A stretch of 64,000 nucleotides of DNA, taken from contig JAQJVL010000047.1 of assembly GCA_035578905.1 (NCBI GenBank), forward strand, positions 719,111 through 783,110. Direction: 5' to 3'. Made by a program: the position numbers and the translations under genes. The stretch comes from Stictocephala bisonia (taxonomy: Eukaryota > Arthropoda > Insecta > Hemiptera > Membracidae). Positions 40,803-53,039 of this stretch are shown here, piece by piece; within the stretch, counting starts at the first letter, position 1, and the number at the start of each line of letters is the position of its first letter. The notes beneath the pieces are model-generated. The model did not search any database, was not told where the DNA came from, and was given only the letters and a program-made list of their open reading frames with translations.

Positions 40803-43800
40803 CAGGGCCGCCCAGAGGGGGGGGGGCAAATTGCCCCGGGGCCACACAGACTTAGTTCACAGGGGGGGCCACATTTCATGCAACAAAACAGAAAATACTT
40901 AATAATCTACTAGATAAGAAACGATTCAGGCCTGTATCAAAATATCAAAAGTGATATTAGGCCAGATAAGTCTTCCAGTTTTAGTTTTAAAACGTTTAAA
41001 CTAAACCATTGGTTTTATAGCAATCAGGGAGCCTTTTGGAGCAAGTTGTACACTGGTCTTTGAAGTTTGTCAGCGGTCGACATAGTGGTGTGACAGCATA
41101 TGCTGTTGGTGTGTGACTGCAACTGTACCCCTTGCCAGTTGTCTTGTTTGCAAACAAGCATGCAGCTTGTGAACACACCAAAATATAAATTCCAGTTTGC
41201 GAACATATAAATATACTTGAGTGGTGTGGACAGTGGGCCACCTCAATGAGATGTCCTGTTTTCGTACACTATTTATATAAAACATGTCAAAAGACCCAAT
41301 AACTTTACATTTGTATTACTGAAAACTCCGTTTTTGGACGTGTTTAATACAAGGTGGACAAGAACGTTTCTGTATGTTTTATTTTTTAACTTTAATTTCA
41401 AAAGTATATACTACTTCAAACAAAATTGTTATACTTGTCCTAAATTCAACTCTATCTTGGCTTTTAGTGGTAGGAAAATCAATCGCTTGATCACGTTATT
41501 ATCCTTACAAAACCATTAGTTATGATATATTACTATTATAAACTTAAGATAATACAGCAATTGCGAATTGATTTGTATTTGTAGTGGTTTGTTGATTAAG
41601 CTTTTATCCTTATTTTGTATTTTTTCACAAATTCTGTTTATGTAGATAAATAATCTTGATTTGGTGTTTTGAAACTCCTTTGACTCATCGTAGCAAAATA
41701 ATAGGTCTATATAATGTGAAAACAAGTGATCAGTAACCTGCGGCCTAAATTATGAAAATTAATCAATTGTAATAAAAAAAGTGGAAGCCTAAGAACAACA
41801 CAATTAAGTTAGCTAACAAAATTACAGTAAAAACATTTTAAATCTGACATTTTAAAAAGGTCGAAAAGTCTTTATGAGAAAAGGTTCTTACAATCTTGGT
41901 TTCAAAGCTGGTAGTAGGCGGCGGCACTCCGTTCGAACGTGGTAACGTTGCACTCTTTCCCGGCACTGATCAGCTAATTTTTCAATATATGCACTAAATT
42001 TAAGAAATAGTAGTCGTATTTCAGTAGTAACTGTGTTTTGCACCCAAAAAAACCCGCAGGCAAAATATACAATGTTGTAACAATGGGCTGGAAGAGTTCT
42101 ATTATTTGTCATGAAGGTTAGATCGGGGACATCGTCAATCATTATTTTGTTTGTTTACTGTCGTTCAGTAAAGAAATATTCTGTTATTGATGTATTTTAT
42201 AGAGTGATATTTCTGTAATTTAATGCGTTATTTTGGATTTCCTAGTAAACTACTATAATTATCAATTAATTTAATTTGCTATGATTCATATTCCATTTAA
42301 AGATTTTGAGAGAACAAAAAGTTATTGTTTAGGCCTAGTAATTTATGGTAACGTTTTATTGAAATCAATTAAAATAGACTATAAATGTTTCAATATAGCA
42401 TTGTAATATACTGCAAAGTAAATTATATATTTTTACAGTATAAAAAAGAATAAATTAACGATGAAACCACTAAATTACAGTAGATTTCTAGGCACTTAAA
42501 TTTGGTAAATATGCATACAACAACATCACTGCTCCCTTACCGGATGTGCAACAATATGTGTGTATGATGCATTACATTCAACTTGTCCTACGCTATCGCT
42601 GGAGGAATTGCGTGGCATAATCTTGTCTAAAAATTATAATTTTGTTACGTTCTGTACTATCCGGATTCATCTTCCATCATATTTAACCGGTTAACCAGAG
42701 TTTACTGTACATACAATTTTTTTTACTTTCTTTCTACTGTAATGTTTCCTTTGACATTTTAAATTCATTAGTTATTATGACATGGATGTTCGTAAAGACA
42801 TTTTACCAATATATTATGACATAGGTCTTAATGAAAAGAGGAGCTCTTAAGTACACCGTTAATAGATAAAACAGCTTCATTGTTCAGATTTGTACAACTC
42901 CTTTTGAATAATATATATTTTGTGACATTTAACTTGTTGTAACTCTTTTATTGTCTGGTTTAATTTACCCTGAAACTGTAACAGGAACAGGGTTGTATTC
43001 TCAACATATTCAGTAGAGTAGCTCTTGATTAAAACAATCATGCCCACATACAGGTTGTTCCCAAACAAATAGCATAATTGATTAATGTTGTCATTCATTA
43101 ACATAACAAATCTAAGACCAATCAAAATAGTTTTCATAATTTTTTACTGTCACTGACGAACGAGTAAGCCATTTATATTTTTGACAATCATTAATACAGT
43201 ATTTATTTATTTTTTGTTGCGTGATAAGTGAAATTAACTAAGATTGAAGCACTGTACGTGTATTTTTGAGCGGGAGGGTCAATACTGTGACATCCAGAGC
43301 GGCCTCAATCTTGGGAACCGGTGATGCGGAAGTAATGGATGGGTCGCTGACCACCTGCCCTGCTTGTTTACAACCTTTGGGGCACAATGGTTTACGCATG
43401 AACGCCTTTACCTCATCAATGGACTTCTAGATTCTTCTCGATTGACGAGCCAGCTCTGTCACGGAACTTCGGGGGCAGGGGAATTCAAGAAGCTTCTATA
43501 TGGAGACCTGCAGGTGATATATACGGCTCGGATACCAGAGTCAGTCAGTCAGTCAGTGAGTCTAGAGTCTACAGCCCGGGTGTTTGCAGCGACAGTGAGC
43601 GAGTTCTACAGTGCGAGTGAAGTGTCCGAGTATAGTGAAGTGGTCTACGGAGAAGTTACCGGTGAGTGGTTCGTTGTGGGGATCAACGAAGGAGCAGTGC
43701 GGTACTTGTGGACGACTTCTGAAGGGACACTGAAGAAACTGTGAGTGAACTGTTAGCATTGGACTGTAGGTAGAAGGGAATTTAGTAAAGTCACTTTGCA

Positions 43801-44946
43801 ATTAGTAGTTGTAATTATTGATGCCATCTAAGATTGTAAATATAAATTAGTTTAATTGTAACAGTAGGCCTAATAGTAAATTGTACTTTTCACAATAGTT
43901 TAAAGTTAAGGAAATAATACATTTAATTGTAATAAGTTAATGTTATAGATTTAATAAATTTAGTAATTGTTTAGTATAACGTGTTGCTTATTTGTAAAAC
44001 CCGCATAGCGATTAATTATTTATAAATTAGGACGTAAAAACGTCACAATACCACTGTTCGTGAATGGGCGTGTGGGTGTGTCAATACCACTGTCACTGTA
44101 CGGACATGTAGACTGTGATGTACATCAATGATATAGTATCCAATTTGACAGACATAAATTTTACTATGTTTTATGCTGAGAAAATTGAGTTGGTACAAAA
44201 TGCTTTTTATGCCTGTTAAATAAAAATTGAATAGTTTAAAGTTTAGCACAAAGACAAACTAAAATCACGAATATAAACTAGATGTTTTAATGTCCAACAT
44301 CAATAAGCTACGTACCCAGTGGTCTACAACCTGTTTTGAAAACAATAACATAACCTCAACTCTCAGTTGACTGTTTTTGAAGCACTAGATGTTCGCGCTC
44401 GCCAAATTATTTTACTTCGTGAACAGTCGGCCACTTGCTCTTTAGCTAGCGAAGCCAAGTGGCCTATACAAATTTATTGGCCCCTCCCTCCCTCACCCAC
44501 AGCTAATATCATTGGCGAGGATGGCTCCTCAACTGGCAATTGAAGAGCTGCTGCGCCCAACTATGCAACTGTCTATGCAACTGACTGTAGCATTGCTTGT
44601 TTCGTTATTAATTATTTAATAAAAGAATAGTAGTTTTGTTATAAGAGATTGATGTTATTGTAGCGGTAATACTTAAGGAAATGTTTAAAAAGTATATGAC
44701 AATTAGAGAAAAACTTACCGGAGCTTCGCAGCTAGCCCTGAGAAAACGTCCATGAACAAGAATCTTAATTACAATAGTAATCTAACGAAAGAGATGGTAA
44801 GAATATCGTAGAATGTGCTAAAAGTAAAATATCAATTATAGTATATTTGACAATCAGAGTAATTAAATTAATTTATTTTGAAGTGAAGGAAGGGGCCACA
44901 TGGTAAACTTTGCCCCGGGGCCACCAAAAGTCTCTGGGCGGCCCTG
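40803..44946. mobile_element. hAT-type element, 4.1 kb, with 8-bp target duplication
   Basis: The ends are CAGGGCCGCCCAGAGG and its complement (CTCTGGGCGGCCCTG), continued by GGGGCAAATTGCCCCGGGGCC against GGCCCCGGGGCAAAG. Both sides are flanked by TCATCAGA (40795-40802 and 44947-44954). The CAGGG ends and the 8-bp duplication fit hAT elements. No transposase can be read inside. A solo LTR of 762 bp is nested within, so the original element was about 3.4 kb and is decayed or non-autonomous. Confidence 0.85.
43286..44047 (+). mobile_element. Solo LTR, Gypsy-like
   Basis: The 762-bp unit begins TGTGACATCC and ends AACGTCACA, with the 4-bp duplication ATAC on both sides (43282-43285 and 44048-44051). 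It contains a TATA-like GATATATACGG at 43515, a GTCAGTCAGTCAGTGAG initiator-like repeat, and AATAAA-type signals near 43915-43960. Size, TG..CA ends and 4-bp duplication fit a Gypsy-class LTR left after recombination. The 126-codon frame at 43364-43744 lies inside it and is not counted as a gene. This is an old retroelement copy with no coding part. Confidence 0.8.
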
Positions 44947-44954
44947 TCATCAGA

Positions 44955-45502
44955 ACTATTACACTCTTTGCCTGCCATCAATTCTTGTCAAAAATGTTGG
45001 TCTAACAATATTATCAGACAGTGCTACCTAGTGGTAATAATCTAAACCACTAGCTAGTGAGAGGCAGCGCTAATTGTGGGAACTGAAGGTACTGCCAGAG
45101 AACATTTAACTAAAGAGAGATGTATAAAATTGCTGGCTGTTTACAACATTGCCACTAGGTATCACTAGCAGTTAGATATACTGAAACAACTTAAAGTTTT
45201 AATTAAATGACATAAATTTACTGTTTGTATTATTATTGTACACAATTTTTATGTATATTGTTATAATATTAAAAACCTACTTACTTTCGTTCAAAAAATG
45301 TAGATTTATAAGTAATCTATATTATTTTTTATATTTCAACACTTTAGAATCTCAACTGAAAATTATAAATTTTAATTTTATATATATTTTGTTAGATTTT
45401 AGTTTTATTAACTAAATGGAACGCACTGAAAAATAATTTATTGCAGCCTCTTGCAGTGAAGACTTACACTGTTTAAGAGGCTATATGAATTGGAAAATGT
45501 AG
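44955..45502. other. Intergenic, nothing recognised
   Basis: AT-rich with no supported feature. Confidence 0.45.
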
Positions 45503-46101
45503 TAGGGATGGGAAATGTAGTTCATCAGACGGAGTTAGTTCACTCCGGAGTTATAATGACTCGGAACTAGTTCCGCGGAGTCGTTCCAACTCCGAACGTC
45601 GTTCCAGTTCAACATGGAGCGAAGCTTAAGTGAGTCGCTCCGAGTGGATGCGCGCGCATCTCGTACTTCACTCCTTTGTTTTGATCGTTCCAACAACTCC
45701 GGAACTAAGTTAGTTCCATGTAGTGGGGAGAGATATGTTGACACTGCAGCCGCTCTGACAGTGGTTGCGCGCGCATCTCGTTCTCACTCCTTTCTGTTGG
45801 TAGTTCCAAAAAGATAGAAATCCAGTCTGTTATTGCATTGTTTTAGGTTATATCCAGCTAACAATTTGAATTGTGTATTTTATTTAATTATTTTACAAAG
45901 AAAAATTATGGATGTCTGAGGAATTTTCCAGCAGAAAGTAAAGTATTGTATATTTTATATGCGTATATTTACGACATATAATACTCATTTATTATAGTTC
46001 CGAAATGAACTAGTTCCGCACTAGCACTCGGAGTTGGAGTTGTAACTCCTTAACCGGAGTAGTTCCTTTATTGTCGTTCACTCCGGAGTTACCCATCTCT
46101 A
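45503..46101. mobile_element. hAT MITE, 599 bp
   Basis: Ends TAGGGATGGG and CCCATCTCTA, followed inside by CTCCGGAGT palindromes. The flanks AAATGTAG (45495-45502) and ATATGTAG (46102-46109) differ in one base, fitting an 8-bp target duplication. The interior has two related units with GCGCGCGCATCTCGT and many GGAACTAGTTCC-like self-complementary words. The open frames at 45535-45817 on both strands follow these palindromes and are not genes. Confidence 0.75.
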
Positions 46102-46204
46102 ATATGTAGTAGTGAATTATAATTCTCAACCATTAATAGGCACTTAAAGATTGCTGATTAGTACTACTAATCACCATTCACCAATCTATTCTATTGTAGT
46201 GGCT

Positions 46205-49053
46205 CTAAGTGGTGGCCTTAGTTGTCGTTTGCTGTGGAACAGTTGCCACTCCACAACAGTTTAATTAAACTGTTGGGTTGCAACAGTTATGGATACTACC
46301 ATATTGATATTAGTAGGAATTAGGAAAAGCTCTGAAACTGCAACTGAATGCAAACTATATGTTGTCTGAGAATCTGTTCCTGTTGCAGCTGATGCAAATA
46401 TAAACTAATTCTGGGATTATCTAACTAATGCAATTCTACAATCATATAAAACAACAGGAACTGCATTAGGCTAATGAAAGGAATTGGATTGTATATATTA
46501 TGTATAATAGAGGTAATAAAGGTAAAAATGACTACATTTAAACAGTTTTACCCATTATTATGGTATTTTTTTATTCTTAATATGGAATCAACAACTTAAT
46601 AGTTAACAAATTTAGAGTTATAATTTAAAAATATTATTTGTGTGACTTTTTCTGGTTTTAATTTTGTCCTTCTGTCATTTATAATTTGGCCTGTCAGAAA
46701 AGATCCTTTAACATGGTACAGAAGTCGCCACCATGGGAAAGTAAATCCGCAATAAATTTGCCAAATTTGGGTATAGATGGCTATTGTGTACCCACCAATG
46801 AACAGGGTTGCCATTCTTTTGTATTATGCTTTCCTCAAGGTACCTGAAATAAAATATAAAATAGAAAACATAAGAAAGTTCTTTTGCGAAACACTTTTTT
46901 AATGTAAACTTGGTTTTAATTAAATATGTATTAATTTGAACTAATAAAGTTAAAAATATTTATAACAATAATAATTATTCTTACCTGTCTAATTCAATAA
47001 TTGCTCTAGAAGTACAGTAGTATTCCTTTTTGGCCCCTTTTCTATGGTACTATCAAACAAGGTCCATACTGAGAGTTCATCTGTTTTCTCATCTTTCTTT
47101 TTCTGCTTTTCTGGTAGAGAGTCATTTTGATCAGGTTGTTTTAATTTTTTGTCAATAATTCCTGCATGTGCTTCTTTAAGCTACTTTTTGCTGCTTCTGA
47201 GGTAAAAGCACAAAGCTTGAACCTTGGATATAGTAAAGTACAAATCCCTGCAGTTTTACTAAACTCGATATTTTTAAATCTAGATATTAACCCTTGATTG
47301 AGTGCTAATACAATTTCAGTCACATAGGTGTTAAGTTCTCTGTTTTTAAGCACAGAACACACGTTAATCAAGCCTGCGGTAAGTACAATAACCTGGCTAC
47401 CTGTTACAAATCCTTCCTCGCTCATTTTTCTTGTGACATCCTCAAAAGGCTGTAGTACCTTAACCAACTCTGCACATATTTCCCACTCTGTAGCATTTAA
47501 ATTCAATTCGCTTCTCTCGTATAAAGCTAGAGATGTTTTATCTGCATCTTGAAGTTTTGTTAATCTTTCTAGCATAAAATGACATGAGTTCCAACGTGTA
47601 AGCACATCATGGATAAGTTTTTTTGGGTTATTATCACCCATATCTTTTTGATATTTTAAAAGTTTCGAAGTTGCGAGATTACTCCTTCTAAAAAATGTTA
47701 CTATGTTTCTGGTCTTTTGTATAAGATTTAGAATTGGTTGCACGGATTGAAGTTCGTCGTTTACAACCAAATTTAGAGTATGGGCGAAACATCCAAATTG
47801 TTTCCACTTTAGCTCGGAAATGGCTTCTACAACATTTGCTGCGTTATCAGTAACTACTTTTAATATTTTGTTAGATATGCCAAAACTATCTGTTATACTC
47901 TTAATCTTACTAGCTAAATTTATGCTAGTATGCGAGCCTTCAAATTTAACACAATCTAATAATGCTGATTCTAATTTAAATTCGTTAGTTATGTAATGAG
48001 CAGTAAGAGCCAAATAGCTGTCATTGCAAGCTGATGACCAGCAATCTGTGGTTAGGCAAATCTGTGTTACATTTTTAAATTGATCTTGAACAATACACTT
48101 ACACTCCTCGTATGCTGCTGGTAAAAAGTTGTTAGATAATGTTTTCCTGCTTGGGATATCATATGAAGGATTTAATTCATGAATAAAGTTTCTGAAACCC
48201 TTATCATTAACAATAGAAAATGGTTGCAAATCATCAGTGATTAGTTTTAATAATAGTTTGTCAAGTTTCTTTTTTTGTTTTTAATTAATTTTCTTTGGCA
48301 GAAATGATGAGATACTAGATTGTGATGTGATTTTTGTTTGTTCTATTTGTTTTCTTGATAACTGGCTTTCAGCATTACATTCGCTAGAAACTATGTTACT
48401 ATTGTGTGTTGAAGTTGAAGGCTGACTAAATACCAAGCTGTCACTGACATTATTTTTATTTTCAGTAGTATTTTTATCAATTACCTGAGGGCGAGTATCT
48501 AATTTTAAGTCGATTGTAGGATGTCGCCTGTGAAGATGATGTTGTAAATTGCTAATCACGATGAGACATTATTAGACCACACACATCACATCTACACTTT
48601 TTATTATTTTCACCAATAACACTGAAATAAGACCATAATGGGCTATGCTTACGGCACACGGAACACATTGTAATTAAATAATTGTGAATGCTACGTAAAT
48701 TACACAAATAAAAAAATATATATATACAAAAAATTAATGATAATGTAACTATAATTCACACAGAACTATAAGACACAACTGCAACAGACATAACTTACAA
48801 CGTGCCAGTGCCACACTGAGACTGACTTGCAACTTGCAAGTGATTCATACGAACAAGACCTGTCGCAACATGAAACATATTGCAGCTGTTTCCCGTTTAA
48901 CATCCTGTTTCAGTTGAGAGTTGTAATTCAGTTGTATTCTCTTAACTGGTGCAACAGACAACAGCCATCCTGGCGCAATAGTTTCAAGGCGCAACAGTTG
49001 CGTTGGCACAATTGTTTCAAATCATCTGTTCCAGTTGCATTCGGCCATCCCTA
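46205..49053. mobile_element. hAT element with BED-finger transposase
   Basis: The right end reads inward (minus strand) TAGGGATGGCCGAATGCAAC, a typical hAT terminus. A left end near 46205-46240 is only loosely similar (GTGGTGGCC..TGTGGAACAG), so the exact left border is uncertain and no target duplication was fixed. Both ends carry repeated AACAGTTGC/GCAACAG words that may be subterminal binding sites. The body is the transposase gene on the minus strand. Confidence 0.65.
46627..48668 (-). pseudogene. hAT transposase, ZBED type, broken
   Basis: Reading on the minus strand from ATG 48668: a BED zinc finger (SPLWSYFSVIGENNKKCRCDVC, with a frameshift before SNLQHHLHRRHP), a Ser/Asn-rich linker, a single in-frame TAA just after SFLPKKIN (48281), and then 362 open codons. 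These hold the RNase H-like core: ICLTTDCWSS, KILKVVTDNAANVV, QFGCFAHTLNLVV and VLTRWNSCHFMLERL. An intron with GT..AG (46984-46844) joins in phase to the dimerisation segment YLEESIIQKNGNPVHWW, then YPNLANLLRIYFPMVATSVP, and a last frameshift precedes the end. The D..D core residues appear present. Three lesions only, so the copy is not ancient. Confidence 0.88.
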
Positions 49054-49059
49054 GTACTA

Positions 49060-52000
49060 AGATACTATACAGTTTTCATTACATCAGTTACCGTTACTTA
49101 ACAATAACAAGTTAATTGTTATTAAACATACTTATTTATACATCTAAACAGCGTCTATCTATGTACACAATAAAATAGGTTATGGACCAATAACTCGCTA
49201 ATAAAATCCTACACATACCCACGAATTTCGGAGTGGCCGGCGCACACATTATACCTTATGCTGTACTTGCCAGAGACGAAAGGTTTTTTCCTAGGGTTCG
49301 ACCCATCGATGTATACTACTCTAACTGGATCGCTCCGAAACGAAGTGCAGAACGGTCTCAGGGGAAAGGGGAAGGTTCCCCCACCGCAGTCCGGTAGTCA
49401 TAGACACTGCGCGACACTGTCTTGCATGGTATTCCTACAGACTTTCCTTCCTTTTTCATCATATTTTTATAAATTTATTGATATCTAATGGTTAACGAAT
49501 ATGTCTTCGTATTGTCTAGTTATGGTGGGGTGAGGCACCATTTCAATTTATGCGGGTTACACCAAATAAGCATACTTAAAGCCATTTACAGAACACCTCA
49601 GTTAACTTTATTGCGAGCATGTGTAATTGATGATTTTAAAATAGAGTTAACAGAAATATTAAGCAGTCTGTCTGGTTTATTTTTGTAGACACAGACGTAA
49701 TAAAACGTTTATTTGTTTTCAATGTTTTAATTAATCTACTTTATATGTACATGTGTCAGTTTGATTTTATGTTTTGTGATGTTATTTTTATGGTGTTCAT
49801 GAAAAATAAATCTTTTATATCTGGGCAACAAACAGTTTCACATGAACTGATTATGATAAATTATTTAAATGATATTCATTACCGTATTATTTTACAAGTA
49901 AACAGTTTTTTTATTACCAACTCATTTTTATTAGTATACTGAACCTTTAGCACGCAGATTCACAAGATAAAACATTTATGTACAATTCAACAAATGAGAA
50001 ACGACTATAAAGTTACTGTTAAATGTTTTAGTATTTTAATTTTTCTACATACAAAATAACTAGGTTCTGTACTGATATTTTTATTTATGAATTAATAATT
50101 TAAAAGAGTATGATCTAAAGGAATAATGAATTCCTTTCCATTCATTTTAGTTTTTTCTTTTAGTATATAAATTACGATTCCCCTACCACCAATACCACAG
50201 AGTTCTCACTAACACATATAACAACAGCTGTTCAGGTTCATAATATGTTCAGTTGTTGCAAAAATTGCTTTTTTGTAATTGTGTATTGAAATGTCTAATT
50301 GATTAGGGTTGGCAAGCAAATAGCGTAGGGGTGTACCCTAATTTAACATTTATCCAAACGAAATTTGTATGTTACTGTTTGAATATGTTTATCCCATAGC
50401 GAAGAACGAGTAAACAACTTGTTGTGTAGGGGCCTATAAACTTAACATCATGTTAAGATTGTTACGTTGAAAGTATGTCTTTTCAGAATTTAGTTCATAA
50501 TGTGATATTTTCTTAAATTGCTTAGAGTTAATAATATTTCCAAAAATGTTAAACTCTTTATCCATATATTTTGTAATCTTGTCAGTTTTACATTTTTGCT
50601 AATAGCTCATAGGGAAGTATTGCAATAATAGGCAATTAATGAAAAACAAACGTAGAAGCCTATTGAAATAATTTGATTTTATAGTTAAAAATAGTATTAA
50701 TTAGATCTGTTTCCGGATTTCCACAAAATCCGGAACTACGAAAATTAATTATTGTGGACAAATGCTACAAAAAGGAAGATATTTAAGCCATCACACGTTA
50801 CTGTTTTTTTAAGTACAAGTAATATATTAAAAATTTATTAAAATGTACAAATTAAATATATTTCACAACACAAATTTTATTTTATGTAACAGTTTGAGAA
50901 AGCTTTATGTTGCAACAATCAGTAACTTATATACTGTAGATCCCTTCTTTGGACCTAATAATTAATTTTTTATGTGTTTTATGTGTTTTTTTTTTATGTC
51001 ATAAATCTGTCTTGAGACGTTACTTAAACTGCAAACTTAATACTGACAGCTGTATTAATGTGTAATATATTATATAATATAGATAATATTATATACTATA
51101 TTAATATTTAAAATGTAAATATCCGGTAAAATACTTAGGATTAATACTTACATTTGTTATTGAAGAAAATTAATATTTTATATTTTAAGATGTAAAAAAA
51201 TTTAATGTTATTTTAAAGATTTTTGGTGTTGATAGCTTAGGTCAAACTGTGAATAACTGACACAGGTAAATAGTGCATGCTTTATTGTACATTTCTGTAT
51301 TCAACCTTCCTTGTCAACACAACCTTTAAACAATCCATGAGGATATTTAATATTAATGGCGCTACGTTGTACCCTGGGTCGATTCAAGGTACTTCTTTTC
51401 TTATAAAAAATGTTTTTCATTAATTTTATAAGCTGTCTGTAGCTATGTATAAGGCAACCCATTAACGAATAACTTAGCCCGTGTCATATTTGAAATAAAT
51501 CTATATGTTTTGTTTTTTAACCTAAAATAGATGTACTTTTCAACAATCCATGGTAAAGGACATACACCAAGGTACATCATATACTTGTACCTTGGTTCAC
51601 CTTGTAGACTTCTTTAAAAAACAAACATTAATGTATCAGAAGTGTACCTGTGACATAAAGGTCAAAAATTCTATCTATACATTAAATAGCACAGATTCGA
51701 TTGTATTGATCAAAATTAATGATTGATTAAATATTCTTTAAATAAAAAATTAAAAACGAAGAAATTAACCAAGGTACAACACCTTCGACTAGTGACAGAA
51801 AAGTAATTTTGACGTCATCCTAGAAAAAATGAAAACGTAAAAAACCCGGTAACAAAACCGATTGAAAATTTAAATCTAGGAGAAATTAGGTGTCATTTGT
51901 ATGAATACTTGATGAAGTCAATTCCCTGTTTTAAAAAAGAAATACTTGGTTTACCGAAGTAGATCACCGAAACTATACATGATGAGTTTACATTGTCGTG

Positions 52001-52760
52001 TATAAATAAACTTTAGTGACATCTCTTTGGGATGTAAATGTTACCAATACATAATATGCTAGTTAATTACTTTTTAATATCATGAGTGACTTATATTTTT
52101 AATACATTAATTTTTTAAGAATTTTGTATTCGGTATATTTGCTAAAAAGGTACATTTGTTATAAAATTTTACATCATATGTAATTTTCATTTCATTCCGG
52201 TTTATAAACGATTTTCCTTTATTGTACAACTCAAACTAACAGTTTTTATATGTTAAAATTGTCCGATTGACTTCACTTTTTGACATTTATAATCAGTAAA
52301 ATCAGCATTTCCCAGTTAAACGTTAAATAGTTCCAAATTCGCACTAAAAAAATAAGTTTGTACCTTCCTATATTCTTCCCAATTGTGTGTCACCAGTACG
52401 GACTTAAGCAGGTCGTGTAGACAGTAGCACGAGCCGAGCCAGGCTCATGTTTTGCCGAGCCCATACCCTTTGACGTTTCGTGTTTTACCGACAACTTGCG
52501 GGAACTGACACGGGATGACTTGGTCTGGTACGAACCACTTCGAGCTAGCTCGCCAAATCGCGAACTTACTGTCCAAACGACGCGGGATTCGCCTAGTCGG
52601 TGATAACCTTGATCAGCGACTCGCCGAGTCTCACGTCGTGTAGTATATGGCTTTGTGTAGTATCCTTGATTATATACGCACCTAGATGAGCAACGCGGTA
52701 CGGCTTTGCGTGATCAGCCAGCGCTAGCGATCTCTAGCGGAACGTGTTGGGACTATGGCA
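49060..52760. other. Long gene-free AT-rich stretch
   Basis: Open frames at 49258-49942 show no domain. A palindrome CAAGGTACATC..TTGTACCTTG lies at 51570-51597. The rest offers no gene, RNA or repeat that I can support. Confidence 0.5.
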
Positions 52761-52767
52761 GTATTGG

Positions 52768-52836
52768 CATTGATTTTACTATACATAGATACATTTATAC
52801 TATACTATACTATACATTTATATAGTAAAATCAATG
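52768..52836. repeat. Hairpin with 16-bp perfect arms
   Basis: CATTGATTTTACTATA at 52768-52783 pairs with TATAGTAAAATCAATG at 52821-52836. The loop is a TATAC tandem. It lies in a short GC-richer segment (52400-52980) otherwise without features. Confidence 0.7.
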
Positions 52837-53039
52837 GTATTGGTCTATGCGCAATACTGCTTCGAGTAGGCAACAGCAGAAATTGGCTGTATTCGGGCTC
52901 ATTACCGACCGCGCTGGCGCTGCGCCTGTCGTAATGAATGTGGAATATGATCGACTGTTTGAAGTCAAGGAAAAGTAATGGTTGACTTACGTCACGCGTT
53001 GTAATCGTTTTTATTTATTACGCTTCATCCGTGATATTT

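Noticed and set aside
41888..42142. 84-codon minus-strand frame in the hAT-type element
   Set aside because: No transposase motif and no sign of coding constraint.
43364..43744. 126-codon open frame, plus strand
   Set aside because: Lies wholly inside the solo LTR (43286-44047), has no domain and follows its GC-rich promoter part.
45535..45817. Frames on both strands in the hAT MITE
   Set aside because: Created by self-complementary GGAACTAGTTCC-type words.
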